This document shows, piece by piece, positions 1 to 8,464 of a stretch of DNA of 64,000 nt. Each line of letters opens with the position of its first letter. Positions within the stretch are counted from its first letter, which is position 1. Under the pieces are notes generated by a model, which did no database searches, was not told the origin of the DNA, and saw only the letters and a list, made by a program, of their open reading frames with translations. This DNA comes from Winogradskyella aurantiaca (GTDB lineage: Bacteria > Bacteroidota > Bacteroidia > Flavobacteriales > Flavobacteriaceae), in contig NZ_QKTV01000005.1 of NCBI RefSeq assembly GCF_003362725.1, positions 124,001 through 188,000 of the forward strand. The letters are read 5' to 3'. A program made the position numbers and the translations under genes.

Positions 1-267
1 GGTTTACGTTATTGTTTAAACGAACTCTATTTGAGAGATCAAGAGGCCTATCAACAATTAAGAACAAAAATTAGACCTGGAATATTCAAAAACTTTAAAG
101 AGTCTCGAGATTTTTGGAACTCTTATGAGAACCCACTTGAACCACTTTTTAAAACCACCTACGATAGCTACCTTAAGGTAAACAACCAAAATAAAGGCAT
201 TGAAAGCTACAGCTATGTCGTTGCGCTAATTGTTAATTATTACGACGAAACCCCAACAAAACGTTAA
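1..267 (+). CDS. DUF3810-family membrane protein, C-terminal fragment
   Basis: This is the 3' end of a gene cut by the window edge; the reading frame is open from the first base to the TAA stop, giving 88 residues. The fragment is soluble-looking and ends in a block resembling the C-terminus I recall for DUF3810 proteins (YDSYLKVNNQ, then IESYSYVVALIVNYY). DUF3810 members are Bacteroidota and Firmicutes membrane proteins with an N-terminal membrane region and a zincin-like C-terminal half; their role is unknown. No HExxH is visible in this fragment, and any such motif would lie upstream. A TTG in frame at base 31 is not a credible start. The assignment is from memory of the family pattern, so it is moderately sure. 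Confidence 0.7.
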   Translation, partial: GLRYCLNELYLRDQEAYQQLRTKIRPGIFKNFKESRDFWNSYENPLEPLFKTTYDSYLKVNNQNKGIESYSYVVALIVNYYDETPTKR

Positions 268-341
268 AAAAAACTTTATTCTTCATATCTGAGCTGGGTT
301 AATCTTTATTTTTAAAGTCCTAACACAAACTAACCCATATA

Positions 342-3299
342 ATGATTAAAAACGTGCTATGGTTACTCATGTTTGCATGCAGTATACCTATTTTCGGTCA
401 GGACTACTTTCCGAACAACTCAGGAGTTGCTACCAAAAATTCAAACTACACACTATTTACAAATGCTACCATTTATGCCTCACCAGATAAGGTGATAAAG
501 AACGGTAGTCTTCTTATAAAAGAAGGAAAAGTAGTGTCTGTTGGAAAAAACATTAAAGCTCCAAAAAATGCTACCATTGTAGACCTTAGTGGTAAATTTA
601 TTTATCCTTCCTTTATAGACATCTACACAGCTTTCGGTGTAAAAAAGCCAGAACGCGTTCGCGGAAGTGGCCCACAATATGATGCTGGAAGGAGCGGTTT
701 TTATTGGAATGATCATATACGGCCAGAACAAGAAGCCATGTACCTCTTCAAATATGACAGCAAGGCGGCATCAAGTATGCAAAAACTTGGTTTTGGAACC
801 GTTAATACTAGTATCCAAGATGGTATCGTAAGAGGTACAGGAGCCCTTATCGCTTTAAATGATGAAGGAGATAATTCTGTTAGAGTTCTCGATCCTGCCT
901 CGGCTCAATTTTTGTCATTTTCTAAAAGTGTACAATCCAGACAGTCCTATCCTACCTCACTTATGGGAAGTATGGCCCTCTTAAGACAAATGTACAATGA
1001 TGCCAACTGGTATGCAGGTGGTAACTCAGAGACAACGGACCTTGCTTTGGAGGCTCTTAACCGAAACAAAGCACTGCCTCAGATTTTTGAAGCTGGAAGT
1101 CGCTCAAATTTGATGAGAGCAGATAAAGTAGGGGATCAATTTGGAATTCAATACATTATTGTTGGTGGAGGCGATGAATACGAGCGCATTACTGATGTTA
1201 AGAATACCAATGCAGCCGTAATATTGCCACTTGATTTTCAAAAAGCTTTTGATGTGGAAGATCCCTTTTTAGCTTCCACCCTGTCGGTGAGTGACATGCG
1301 CGCCTGGAATCAAGGCCCATACAATCCAGCCATTTTAGAAAAAAACGATATTACTTTTGCCTTAACAACCCATGGTTTAAAAAGTGTCAAGGATTTTAAA
1401 TCAAATCTTATGACCGCGGTCTCTAAAGGTCTGTCGAAAGAAACAGCCCTAAAAGCTCTAACCACAGTTCCTGCACAGCTTCTTGGTAAATCAGATGTTC
1501 TGGGTACACTTAAAGCAGGAGCTTTTGCCAATTTCCTCATTAGTTCTGGTGATATTTTTGACAAAGAAACCACCCTTTATGAAAATTGGGTTCAAGGTGA
1601 AGCGCACATCATTAATACCATGAATGCTCATGACATTCGTGGGGATTACAGTTTCTCCATCAATGGGAAGCAAATAGAGATGAGCCTTAATGGTACAATT
1701 GAAAAACCCAAAGCTACTCTTAAAAGTGGAGGTCAGAAGTTAGGTTCTAAAATGAGCTATAATGACGATTGGATGACGCTTACCTACACAGAATCTACAG
1801 ATTCACCTAAGGCTTTCACAAGAATTTCAGCTAAAACCTCGGATGGTAAGACCTTAAATGGTAAGGCAACCCTACCAAACGGAGACGTTGTGGCATTTTC
1901 TGCTACAAAGGCTGAGGGTAAATCAGATGAGAAGAAAAAGGGTGGTCAAAAGGATTCTGAATCCTCTAATATGTTCGCAGTTACCTATCCAAATGTTGGT
2001 TTTGGTTTTAAGGACCAACCTAAGAGTGAAACAATTTTATTTAAAAACGCTACTGTTTGGACTAACGAAGCAGACGGGGTGCTGGAAAATACGGATGTAC
2101 TGATAAAAGGTGGTAAAATTGCCCAAATCGGTAAGGATCTGAAAGCAGGTGGAGCCAGGGTAATTGATGCCACGGGCAAGCACATAACTGCAGGAATTAT
2201 TGACGAGCACTCTCATATTGCGGCTACCTCAATTAATGAGGCTGGGCATAACTCTTCAGCTGAAGTCACTATTGAAGACGTTATTGATGATGAAGATATT
2301 GATATCTACAGAAATCTAGCTGGTGGTGTTACTTCCATTCAAATTTTGCATGGTTCTGCCAATCCTATAGGTGGACGCTCTGCGATTATCAAACTAAAAT
2401 GGGGAGCGTCTGCTGACAACCTCGTATATGATGAAAGTCCAAAATTTATAAAGTTTGCCCTTGGTGAAAACGTAAAACAGTCCAGAAGTCAAAACGGTAT
2501 CCGTTTCCCACAGTCTAGAATGGGGGTTGAGCAGGTTTATGTGGATTATTTCAGCCGCGCCAAGGAATATGATGATAAAAAGAAAAGTGGTCAAGCCTAT
2601 CGCATGGACACCGAAATGGAAGTCTTAGCAGAAATTTTAAATGGTGAGCGCTTCATTTCCTGCCACTCTTATGTGCAAAGCGAGATTAATATGTTGATGA
2701 AGGTTGCAGAGCAGTTTAATTTTAGAATCAACACTTTTACCCACATTTTAGAAGGCTATAAGGTTGCTGATAAGATGAAAGAACATGGTGTTGGTGGTTC
2801 TACTTTTAGCGATTGGTGGGCCTACAAATACGAAGTAAATGATGCCATTCCCTACAACGCTGCCATTATGCATAATGTTGGTGTTACTGTAGCAGTTAAT
2901 AGTGATGATGCTGAAATGTCCAGACGTTTGAATCAGGAAGCAGCTAAATCAGTAAAATACGGTGGGGTGTCCGAAGAAGATGCACTTAAGTTTGTCACTC
3001 TCAATCCTGCCAAATTATTGCACATCGATGATAGGGTTGGAAGTTTGAAGGTTGGAAAAGATGCCGATGTAGTGTTGTGGTCTGATCATCCTTTATCCAT
3101 TTATGCCAAAGCAGAAAAAACGATTATCGAAGGGGTAACCTATTTTGATATTGAAAAGGATCGGGAACTGCGTGCCGCACTTCAAAAAGAAAAAAGTGAA
3201 CTAATCAATCTTATGTTGGAAGACAAAAACAAAGGATTGAAAACACAACCAATTCAAAAGAAGGAAAAGGAACTCATGCATTGCGATTCTTTGGATTAA
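342..3299 (+). CDS. Secreted two-domain amidohydrolase-family protein
   Basis: A 985-residue exported protein of the amidohydrolase superfamily (metal-dependent hydrolases such as imidazolonepropionase and dipeptidases). Residues 1-20 form a signal peptide ending IFGQ. Two amidohydrolase-like halves follow, at about 30-430 and 615-960, joined by a lysine-rich linker near 530-550. The C-terminal half keeps the metal and catalytic ligands: H623 and H625 in EHSHI, H775 in CHSY, H801 in THILE and D855 in NSDDAE. The N-terminal half has Tyr95 and Ala97 where the HxH pair should be, so it is probably not a hydrolase by itself. The substrate cannot be told; I infer a periplasmic or surface hydrolase of small amides or peptides. 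The next gene follows after 18 bases and is a second family member, so the two are probably co-transcribed and may act together. Confidence 0.88.
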   Translation: MIKNVLWLLMFACSIPIFGQDYFPNNSGVATKNSNYTLFTNATIYASPDKVIKNGSLLIKEGKVVSVGKNIKAPKNATIVDLSGKFIYPSFIDIYTAFGVKKPERVRGSGPQYDAGRSGFYWNDHIRPEQEAMYLFKYDSKAASSMQKLGFGTVNTSIQDGIVRGTGALIALNDEGDNSVRVLDPASAQFLSFSKSVQSRQSYPTSLMGSMALLRQMYNDANWYAGGNSETTDLALEALNRNKALPQIFEAGSRSNLMRADKVGDQFGIQYIIVGGGDEYERITDVKNTNAAVILPLDFQKAFDVEDPFLASTLSVSDMRAWNQGPYNPAILEKNDITFALTTHGLKSVKDFKSNLMTAVSKGLSKETALKALTTVPAQLLGKSDVLGTLKAGAFANFLISSGDIFDKETTLYENWVQGEAHIINTMNAHDIRGDYSFSINGKQIEMSLNGTIEKPKATLKSGGQKLGSKMSYNDDWMTLTYTESTDSPKAFTRISAKTSDGKTLNGKATLPNGDVVAFSATKAEGKSDEKKKGGQKDSESSNMFAVTYPNVGFGFKDQPKSETILFKNATVWTNEADGVLENTDVLIKGGKIAQIGKDLKAGGARVIDATGKHITAGIIDEHSHIAATSINEAGHNSSAEVTIEDVIDDEDIDIYRNLAGGVTSIQILHGSANPIGGRSAIIKLKWGASADNLVYDESPKFIKFALGENVKQSRSQNGIRFPQSRMGVEQVYVDYFSRAKEYDDKKKSGQAYRMDTEMEVLAEILNGERFISCHSYVQSEINMLMKVAEQFNFRINTFTHILEGYKVADKMKEHGVGGSTFSDWWAYKYEVNDAIPYNAAIMHNVGVTVAVNSDDAEMSRRLNQEAAKSVKYGGVSEEDALKFVTLNPAKLLHIDDRVGSLKVGKDADVVLWSDHPLSIYAKAEKTIIEGVTYFDIEKDRELRAALQKEKSELINLMLEDKNKGLKTQPIQKKEKELMHCDSLD

Positions 3300-3317
3300 T
3301 CATTTAAACACCCAATT

Positions 3318-4625
3318 ATGAAATCATTAAAATTTTTATACATACTAGTCATTTGTTGTGTTTCTGGCTTAGCCGCACAACAAACACCTGCTTCTGAGCA
3401 ATCCAAAGATTTTGCAGTCATTGGAGCAACTGCCCACATTGGTAATGGAGAGGTAATTGAAAACAGTATCATTGTAGTTAGGTCTGGAAGAATCGAAACC
3501 ATTGGTAAAGCGGATGAAATTGTGATCGCCATGGGCAATATTGATGTGATTAACGCTGAAGGAAAACACATCTATCCAGGTATAATTGTATCTAATTCTA
3601 CCCTAGGCTTGGTGGAGGTTGATGCTGTAAAAGCGTCTAGTGACCAGGCCGAAATTGGAACCTATAATTCACATATTAGAAGTTTGATTGCTTACAATGC
3701 TGAATCTAAGGTTGTGGAATCTATGAGACCCAATGGAGTATTACTTGGACAAGTAGTACCTAGAGGTGGTCGCGTATCTGGGACCTCATCAGTAGTACAG
3801 TTCGATGCCTGGAACTGGGAAGATGCGGCTGTAAAAGTTGATGAAGGCCTTCATATCAACTGGCCTAATACCTTTACAAGGGGGCGTTGGTGGTTAGGAG
3901 AAGACCCCGGGCTTAAACCCAACAAGAATTACTCCAAACAAATCCAGGAATTATCTAATTACCTGTCTGAATCAAAGACCTATAATAGCGGAGATAAATC
4001 AGTTACCAACCTGCCTTATGCTGCTATGGCAGGATTGTTTGACGGTTCCAAACGCCTTTATGTGCATGCCAATGACGAAAAAAGTATAACTGATGTCGTG
4101 ACATTTGCCAAGGCTAACGGAATTGACAAACTAACGATTGTTGGTGGTTACGAAGCTCACAAAGTTGCCGAATTACTTGAATCAAACAATGTGTCAGTAA
4201 TGCTTAGACGTGTCCATACAAGACCAAATTCTCAGGATGATGATTACGATCAACCGTTTAAACTAGCGAAAGCCCTTGTGGATGCGGGAGTATTAGTGTC
4301 TTTGGAAACAAGTGGTCAAATGGAACGTATGAATTCGAGAAACCTGCCGTTTTATGCAGGTACAACGGTTGCCTATGGTCTGAGTAAAGAACAAGCTCTT
4401 GAATTAATTACTCTTAACCCAGCAAAAATTCTTGGGATTGATAAGGACTATGGTAGTCTGGAATCTGGTAAAAGTGGCACCTTCTTTATTTCTGAAGGGG
4501 ATGCCTTAGATATGCGGACAAACATTCTCACTCATGCTTTTATTGATGGCAGAGCCATTAGCTTAGAAAGTCACCAAACCAAACTTTGGAAACGTTATGC
4601 TGAAAAATACAATGATGGTAAATAA
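3318..4625 (+). CDS. Secreted amidohydrolase-like protein, metal ligands lost
   Basis: A 435-residue exported protein with an N-terminal signal peptide (cleavage near AAQQ, residue 20-22) and the beta-rich start and end typical of amidohydrolases: an INAEGKHIYPG block near 78-88 and a C-terminal LNPAKILGIDKDYGSLESG block. The usual D-x-H-x-H metal site after PG reads V91-S-N93-S-T95, so the HxH is missing, and I see no clear replacement. The family fold is therefore supported while hydrolase activity is doubtful. It resembles the N-terminal half of the preceding 985-residue protein, suggesting duplication. Transcription ends at a strong hairpin directly after the stop, shared with the convergent DUF6503 gene. 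Confidence 0.85.
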   Translation: MKSLKFLYILVICCVSGLAAQQTPASEQSKDFAVIGATAHIGNGEVIENSIIVVRSGRIETIGKADEIVIAMGNIDVINAEGKHIYPGIIVSNSTLGLVEVDAVKASSDQAEIGTYNSHIRSLIAYNAESKVVESMRPNGVLLGQVVPRGGRVSGTSSVVQFDAWNWEDAAVKVDEGLHINWPNTFTRGRWWLGEDPGLKPNKNYSKQIQELSNYLSESKTYNSGDKSVTNLPYAAMAGLFDGSKRLYVHANDEKSITDVVTFAKANGIDKLTIVGGYEAHKVAELLESNNVSVMLRRVHTRPNSQDDDYDQPFKLAKALVDAGVLVSLETSGQMERMNSRNLPFYAGTTVAYGLSKEQALELITLNPAKILGIDKDYGSLESGKSGTFFISEGDALDMRTNILTHAFIDGRAISLESHQTKLWKRYAEKYNDGK

Positions 4626-4651
4626 AAAAAGGGCTAAAGGCCCTTTTTTTA
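4624..4651. terminator. Bidirectional intrinsic terminator
   Basis: An A-run, a GGGC/GCCC stem and a T-run lie between two convergent genes that are only 23 bases apart. The symmetric A and T tracts let it act on both strands: it ends the amidohydrolase transcript going right and the DUF6503 transcript going left, and overlaps the latter's stop codon. Confidence 0.85.
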
Positions 4652-5434
4652 TTCTATAATATTTGAATTTTCTTCTGGTTCGAATATGACCCCATCTGGA
4701 GCATTTGGGCTTATGTCGACATCTACAAACTCGAGAGTATTGCGTCTTTCAATAGGAAGGCCCTCTTCTACTTTATACCAGCTTATTGCTTTTGGTAGTT
4801 TAAGCCCATTAAGGTTTTGCCAATCATGATACTCAATAAATCTAAAGTTGGAACTCTTTTCATCCTTACCAAAAGTAACAGTATAGGCCAACCAGGCCAT
4901 CTGATAGGTTTCAGGATGGTAGTAGATGATGTATTGATCTTCTGGTGATGCGCCAACCCCGTCATTATATGAAATTAATAATCCCGGATACTCAACACCA
5001 TTATGACTTAACGGTGCTCTTTCTTCATAAGTAATGCCATCATCGGCTAAGACAAAAGGCATGGCATAGAAATAAAACATCAGGCCATTATAAAACTTTG
5101 CGTTACCTGTGTAGGATATGGTATCCAGTTCCTTAACCCATAAAGCACTACCGTTGAAGCCTAATTTATAAGTAGGTGTCTCAATAATTGAATGTCTCGA
5201 TTTTAAATTGGTAAGTGTAGTCTCAATCCCATTAGGACGTTCCATCCCAAAGGATAAACCGTTCATTGACTGCCAGTTACTCAACCCCCCGTGGGCTTTA
5301 AACACTGATTCCAGAGCCTCTGGGTAAGCGCTTTCTACTTTTACTAATGGCGCTTGATCGGATTGGTTTTGTGGATCATTTTTACAGGAAATAAAGAGAA
5401 AAATGACCATAAGGCTAATTGCGATTTGTTTCAT
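4649..5434 (-). CDS. DUF6503-like lipoprotein
   Basis: A 261-residue lipoprotein: the signal peptide ends in the lipobox LFISC with the acylated Cys at residue 17, followed by Lys-Asn-Asp. The mature part is rich in aromatic residues and beta-strand, including an AHGGLSNWQSMNGLSF block near 50-65, like the HGG..W..l.gl start seen in DUF6503 and other outer-membrane-associated LolA-like lipoprotein carriers. I assign DUF6503 from this pattern. The role is unknown; a lipid or cell-envelope carrier is only a guess. It faces the amidohydrolase pair tail to tail and diverges from the SpoU methyltransferase gene, with 75 bases between the two starts. Confidence 0.7.
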   Translation of the reverse strand: MKQIAISLMVIFLFISCKNDPQNQSDQAPLVKVESAYPEALESVFKAHGGLSNWQSMNGLSFGMERPNGIETTLTNLKSRHSIIETPTYKLGFNGSALWVKELDTISYTGNAKFYNGLMFYFYAMPFVLADDGITYEERAPLSHNGVEYPGLLISYNDGVGASPEDQYIIYYHPETYQMAWLAYTVTFGKDEKSSNFRFIEYHDWQNLNGLKLPKAISWYKVEEGLPIERRNTLEFVDVDISPNAPDGVIFEPEENSNIIE

Positions 5435-5495
5435 TTGATTTTGTTTTATGAGCCTTTTGACGTTACCCTTACGAATTAATTACATAGATTTAAAT

Positions 5496-5503
5496 TACTT
5501 TTG
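5496..5503 (+). promoter_or_regulatory. Bacteroidota -7 promoter element (TACTTTTG)
   Basis: An exact match to TAnnTTTG, the -7 element used by the Bacteroidota primary sigma factor. Its last G is six bases before the ATG of the SpoU methyltransferase gene, so the transcript should be nearly leaderless. I see no convincing -33 TTTG at the usual spacing. Confidence 0.55.
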
Positions 5504-5509
5504 CACTAG

Positions 5510-6307
5510 ATGATAAAAACTATATCTAGCGCGCAAAATCCTTTCATAAAGGAATTGATTCAACTCAAAGAGAAGTCGCGTAGTAGAAAAAAAAATGGCC
5601 TTTTTATAATAGAAGGAAAACGAGAACTATCTCTCGCCATTAAGGGAGGGTACAAAATCAACTCGTTATTATTTTATCCAGACCTATTCTCTGAAACAGA
5701 GGCCAAAGCTATGCAGCATTATGGTATTGAAATCATTGAAATATCTCAAAATGTTTTTCAAAAGCTGGCACATAGGCAAACCACTGAGGGTATTATTGGT
5801 GTTGTCAATAGTAAATCGCATAGTTTAGATGAATTAAAATTCTTATCTAAAAACCCGCTTATTCTTGTTGCCGAGGCACCAGAAAAACCGGGAAATATAG
5901 GTGCGCTACTCAGGACAGCAGACGCAGCCAATGTTGACGCCGTAATTATTGCAGATCCTTTGTCTGATCTATACAACCCTAACATTATAAGGTCCAGTGT
6001 TGGCTCTGTGTTTACAACGCAAATTGCCATGGCCTCATCGGTAGAAACAATCGCCTATTTAAATCAATTAAACTTTAATATTTTCTCTGCGATTTTACAA
6101 AAGTCTGTTCCATATAACACTCAAGATTTTACACTTCCCACTGCAATCGTGGTAGGGACCGAAGCAATCGGACTCTCTGATCAATGGAGGGAGGCTGCCT
6201 TAGCTAATATTCACATTCCAATGAGCGGAGTCATTGACTCAATGAACGTCTCAGTTGCAGCTGGAATACTTATTTTTGAAGCTAAAAGACAAAGAGATTT
6301 CCGCTGA
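5510..6307 (+). CDS. SpoU/TrmH-family RNA 2'-O-ribose methyltransferase
   Basis: A 265-residue SPOUT-class methyltransferase that would transfer a methyl group from S-adenosylmethionine to a ribose 2'-OH in rRNA or tRNA. The N-terminal substrate-binding domain (about 1-95) starts SSAQNPFIKEL and carries FIIEGKREL. The catalytic domain holds the three SPOUT motifs: NIGALLRTADAAN, GTEAIGLSDQW and a C-terminal MSGVIDSMNVSVAAGIL block forming the knotted cofactor site. Length and domain order match the 23S rRNA G2251-type and related TrmH enzymes, but the exact target nucleoside cannot be read from sequence. The M48 protease gene follows after 35 bases. Confidence 0.93.
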   Translation: MIKTISSAQNPFIKELIQLKEKSRSRKKNGLFIIEGKRELSLAIKGGYKINSLLFYPDLFSETEAKAMQHYGIEIIEISQNVFQKLAHRQTTEGIIGVVNSKSHSLDELKFLSKNPLILVAEAPEKPGNIGALLRTADAANVDAVIIADPLSDLYNPNIIRSSVGSVFTTQIAMASSVETIAYLNQLNFNIFSAILQKSVPYNTQDFTLPTAIVVGTEAIGLSDQWREAALANIHIPMSGVIDSMNVSVAAGILIFEAKRQRDFR

Positions 6308-6342
6308 ACCCAACCTTTCATACCCTCTAAATTAACCATATC

Positions 6343-7575
6343 ATGACTTCCATAAACTTGTTTTATATCATCACTGGGATTATAGTTGTCAATTTCATCA
6401 AAGACAAAATATTGAATGCTGTCAACGCTAAACATTTTGGTGACACCTTACCTGAAGAAGTAGCGGATGTTTTTGATGAGGACGCCTATAAAAAATCTCA
6501 AGATTACAAGCTTACAAATTATCGTTTTGGTATTTGGTCTTCCTGGTTTTCATTGATCTTAACATTGGGATTTCTTTTTCTCGATGGATTTGAATACGTC
6601 GATAATCTCGCTCGCTCATATTCGAGTAACTCCATAATTACAGGACTCCTATTTTTTGGGATCATCATGCTAGGTTCGGACATTATTTCAACTCCATTCT
6701 CCTATTATAGAACTTTCGTTATTGAAGAAAAATTTGGTTTCAATAAAACAAGCCGTAAAACCTTCTGGACAGATAAAATAAAAGGTCTATTCATGACAGC
6801 CATAATTGGAGGAGGCCTACTAGCATTGATCATATGGTTTTACGAGTTGACCACTAACCTATTTTGGATCTACACCTGGATCGCTATTACCATATTTACC
6901 GTTTTTATGAATATGTTTTATTCAAGGTTAATTGTTCCATTGTTTAATAAGCAAACTCCTCTGGAGAAAGGTGATTTATTTAATAAAATCTCGAGTTATG
7001 CCGCGACTGTTGGGTTTAATTTAGAGAAAATCTTTGTGATAGATGGTTCCAAAAGAAGCACCAAGGCCAATGCCTATTTTTCAGGTTTTGGAAGTGAAAA
7101 AAGGGTGACACTTTACGATACACTAATCAATGAACTTAATGATGAAGAAATTGTTGCTGTACTAGCCCACGAAGTTGGTCACTACAAGAGAAAACACATC
7201 ATTTTCAACCTTATTAGCAGTATTTTAATGACAGGAATAACCTTATTCGTTTTGTCTGTCTTTATATCAAATCCATTATTGTCCAATGCCATAGGGGTTG
7301 AAATAGCGAGCTTCCATGTAGGTCTTGTGGCGTTTGGGCTCTTATATTCTCCAATATCTGAGCTAACCGGATTATTAATGAACTCTATTTCAAGAAAATT
7401 TGAATATCAGGCCGATGATTTTGCAAGGAAAACTTATAAAGCTGAACCATTAATTAGTTCATTAAAAAAGCTTTCTAAAAATAGTCTTAGTAACTTAACA
7501 CCACATAAAGCTTATGTTTGGGTACACTATTCGCACCCAACGCTGTATGATCGTATAAGAAATCTAAAAGGTTAA
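6343..7575 (+). CDS. M48-family zinc metalloprotease (CAAX prenyl protease 1/Ste24-like)
   Basis: A 410-residue integral-membrane zinc protease. The N-terminal half (about 1-205) carries several hydrophobic segments and a FVIEEKFGFNK block typical of the Ste24 N-terminal domain. The catalytic part contains HEVGH at residues 276-280 for zinc binding and a downstream FEYQADDFA block supplying the third ligand. Bacterial relatives do membrane-protein quality control rather than CAAX processing, because bacteria lack prenylated CAAX substrates; that role is an inference. Only one base separates its stop from the next start, so it is translationally linked to the cyclase-family lipoprotein. Confidence 0.93.
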   Translation: MTSINLFYIITGIIVVNFIKDKILNAVNAKHFGDTLPEEVADVFDEDAYKKSQDYKLTNYRFGIWSSWFSLILTLGFLFLDGFEYVDNLARSYSSNSIITGLLFFGIIMLGSDIISTPFSYYRTFVIEEKFGFNKTSRKTFWTDKIKGLFMTAIIGGGLLALIIWFYELTTNLFWIYTWIAITIFTVFMNMFYSRLIVPLFNKQTPLEKGDLFNKISSYAATVGFNLEKIFVIDGSKRSTKANAYFSGFGSEKRVTLYDTLINELNDEEIVAVLAHEVGHYKRKHIIFNLISSILMTGITLFVLSVFISNPLLSNAIGVEIASFHVGLVAFGLLYSPISELTGLLMNSISRKFEYQADDFARKTYKAEPLISSLKKLSKNSLSNLTPHKAYVWVHYSHPTLYDRIRNLKG

Positions 7576-7576
7576 T

Positions 7577-8419
7577 ATGAAGTTTTTATATAGGTTCTAT
7601 TTCGTATTCGTAATACTACTGACAACTTTTTCCTGCCAACATAAAGAGTCTCAAGTACAAAAACATAATGAACCATTATCTCTCGACGACTTGGAACTAA
7701 TTGATTTATCCCATTCTTATTCTAGGGAAACAGTGTATTGGGTTACAGCTAAAGAATTCAAATTGGATACAGTGGCTTATGCTAAAACAGATAAGGGGTT
7801 CTTTTATGCGGCCAATAACTTTGAGACAGCCGAACATGGTGGCACCCATATTGATGCACCAATTCACTTTGCTGAGGGTAAACAAACAGTTGATGAGATT
7901 CCACTAAAACGATTAATTGGTAAGGCTGTAAAAATTGATGTCTCCGAAAAAGCCAATGGCAATGTTGATTACTTAATTTCTGTTGAGGACCTGATAGCGT
8001 GGGAAACCAAACATAAACAAGAGATTCCTGAAGAAAGTATTCTTCTTTTAGAAAGTGGTCACTCGAAATTTTACCCGAACAAATTAGACTATCTGGGAAC
8101 CGATGAACGAGGTGAAGAAGCAATATCTAAATTACATTTTCCCGGATTAGATCCGGAAGCAGCTGAATGGCTTATCAATAATAGAAAAATCAAATCTATT
8201 GGTATTGATACCCCAAGCATCGATTATGGTCAATCCGAATATTTTAAGACACATGTGATTCTATTAAGGGAGAACATCCCGGTATTTGAAAATCTAACCA
8301 ATCTTAGTAAACTTCCAGAATCTGGATTTTCATTGATGGCCCTACCCATGAAAATTAAAGGTGGTAGTGGTGCTCCTTTGCGCATTGTTGCATTAGTTCC
8401 AAATAATGTCTTAAACTAG
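7577..8419 (+). CDS. Cyclase-family lipoprotein (kynurenine formamidase-like fold)
   Basis: A 280-residue predicted lipoprotein: hydrophobic signal ending TTFSC with lipobox Cys20. The mature protein is a cyclase-family (KynB/SrmE-type) metal-dependent hydrolase, with an early LIDLSHSYS block and the signature H87-G-G-T-H91-I-D93, whose His and Asp residues bind metal in kynurenine formamidase and isatin hydrolase. The late FPGLDPEAAEWL and GIDTPSIDYG blocks also match the family. Anchoring a cyclase domain to a membrane is less usual than the cytosolic form. The substrate is unknown; a small cyclic or N-formyl amide is possible. It is one base behind the M48 protease gene. Confidence 0.88.
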   Translation: MKFLYRFYFVFVILLTTFSCQHKESQVQKHNEPLSLDDLELIDLSHSYSRETVYWVTAKEFKLDTVAYAKTDKGFFYAANNFETAEHGGTHIDAPIHFAEGKQTVDEIPLKRLIGKAVKIDVSEKANGNVDYLISVEDLIAWETKHKQEIPEESILLLESGHSKFYPNKLDYLGTDERGEEAISKLHFPGLDPEAAEWLINNRKIKSIGIDTPSIDYGQSEYFKTHVILLRENIPVFENLTNLSKLPESGFSLMALPMKIKGGSGAPLRIVALVPNNVLN

Positions 8420-8464
8420 TTCTGATTTGTTGTCAGGTTAACTTGGTTTTACTACATTAGTTCT

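Noticed and set aside
342-3299. Frameshift or fusion artefact joining two amidohydrolase domains
   Set aside because: The frame is open throughout with even coding quality and a natural lysine-rich linker; two-domain proteins of this size are known in the family.
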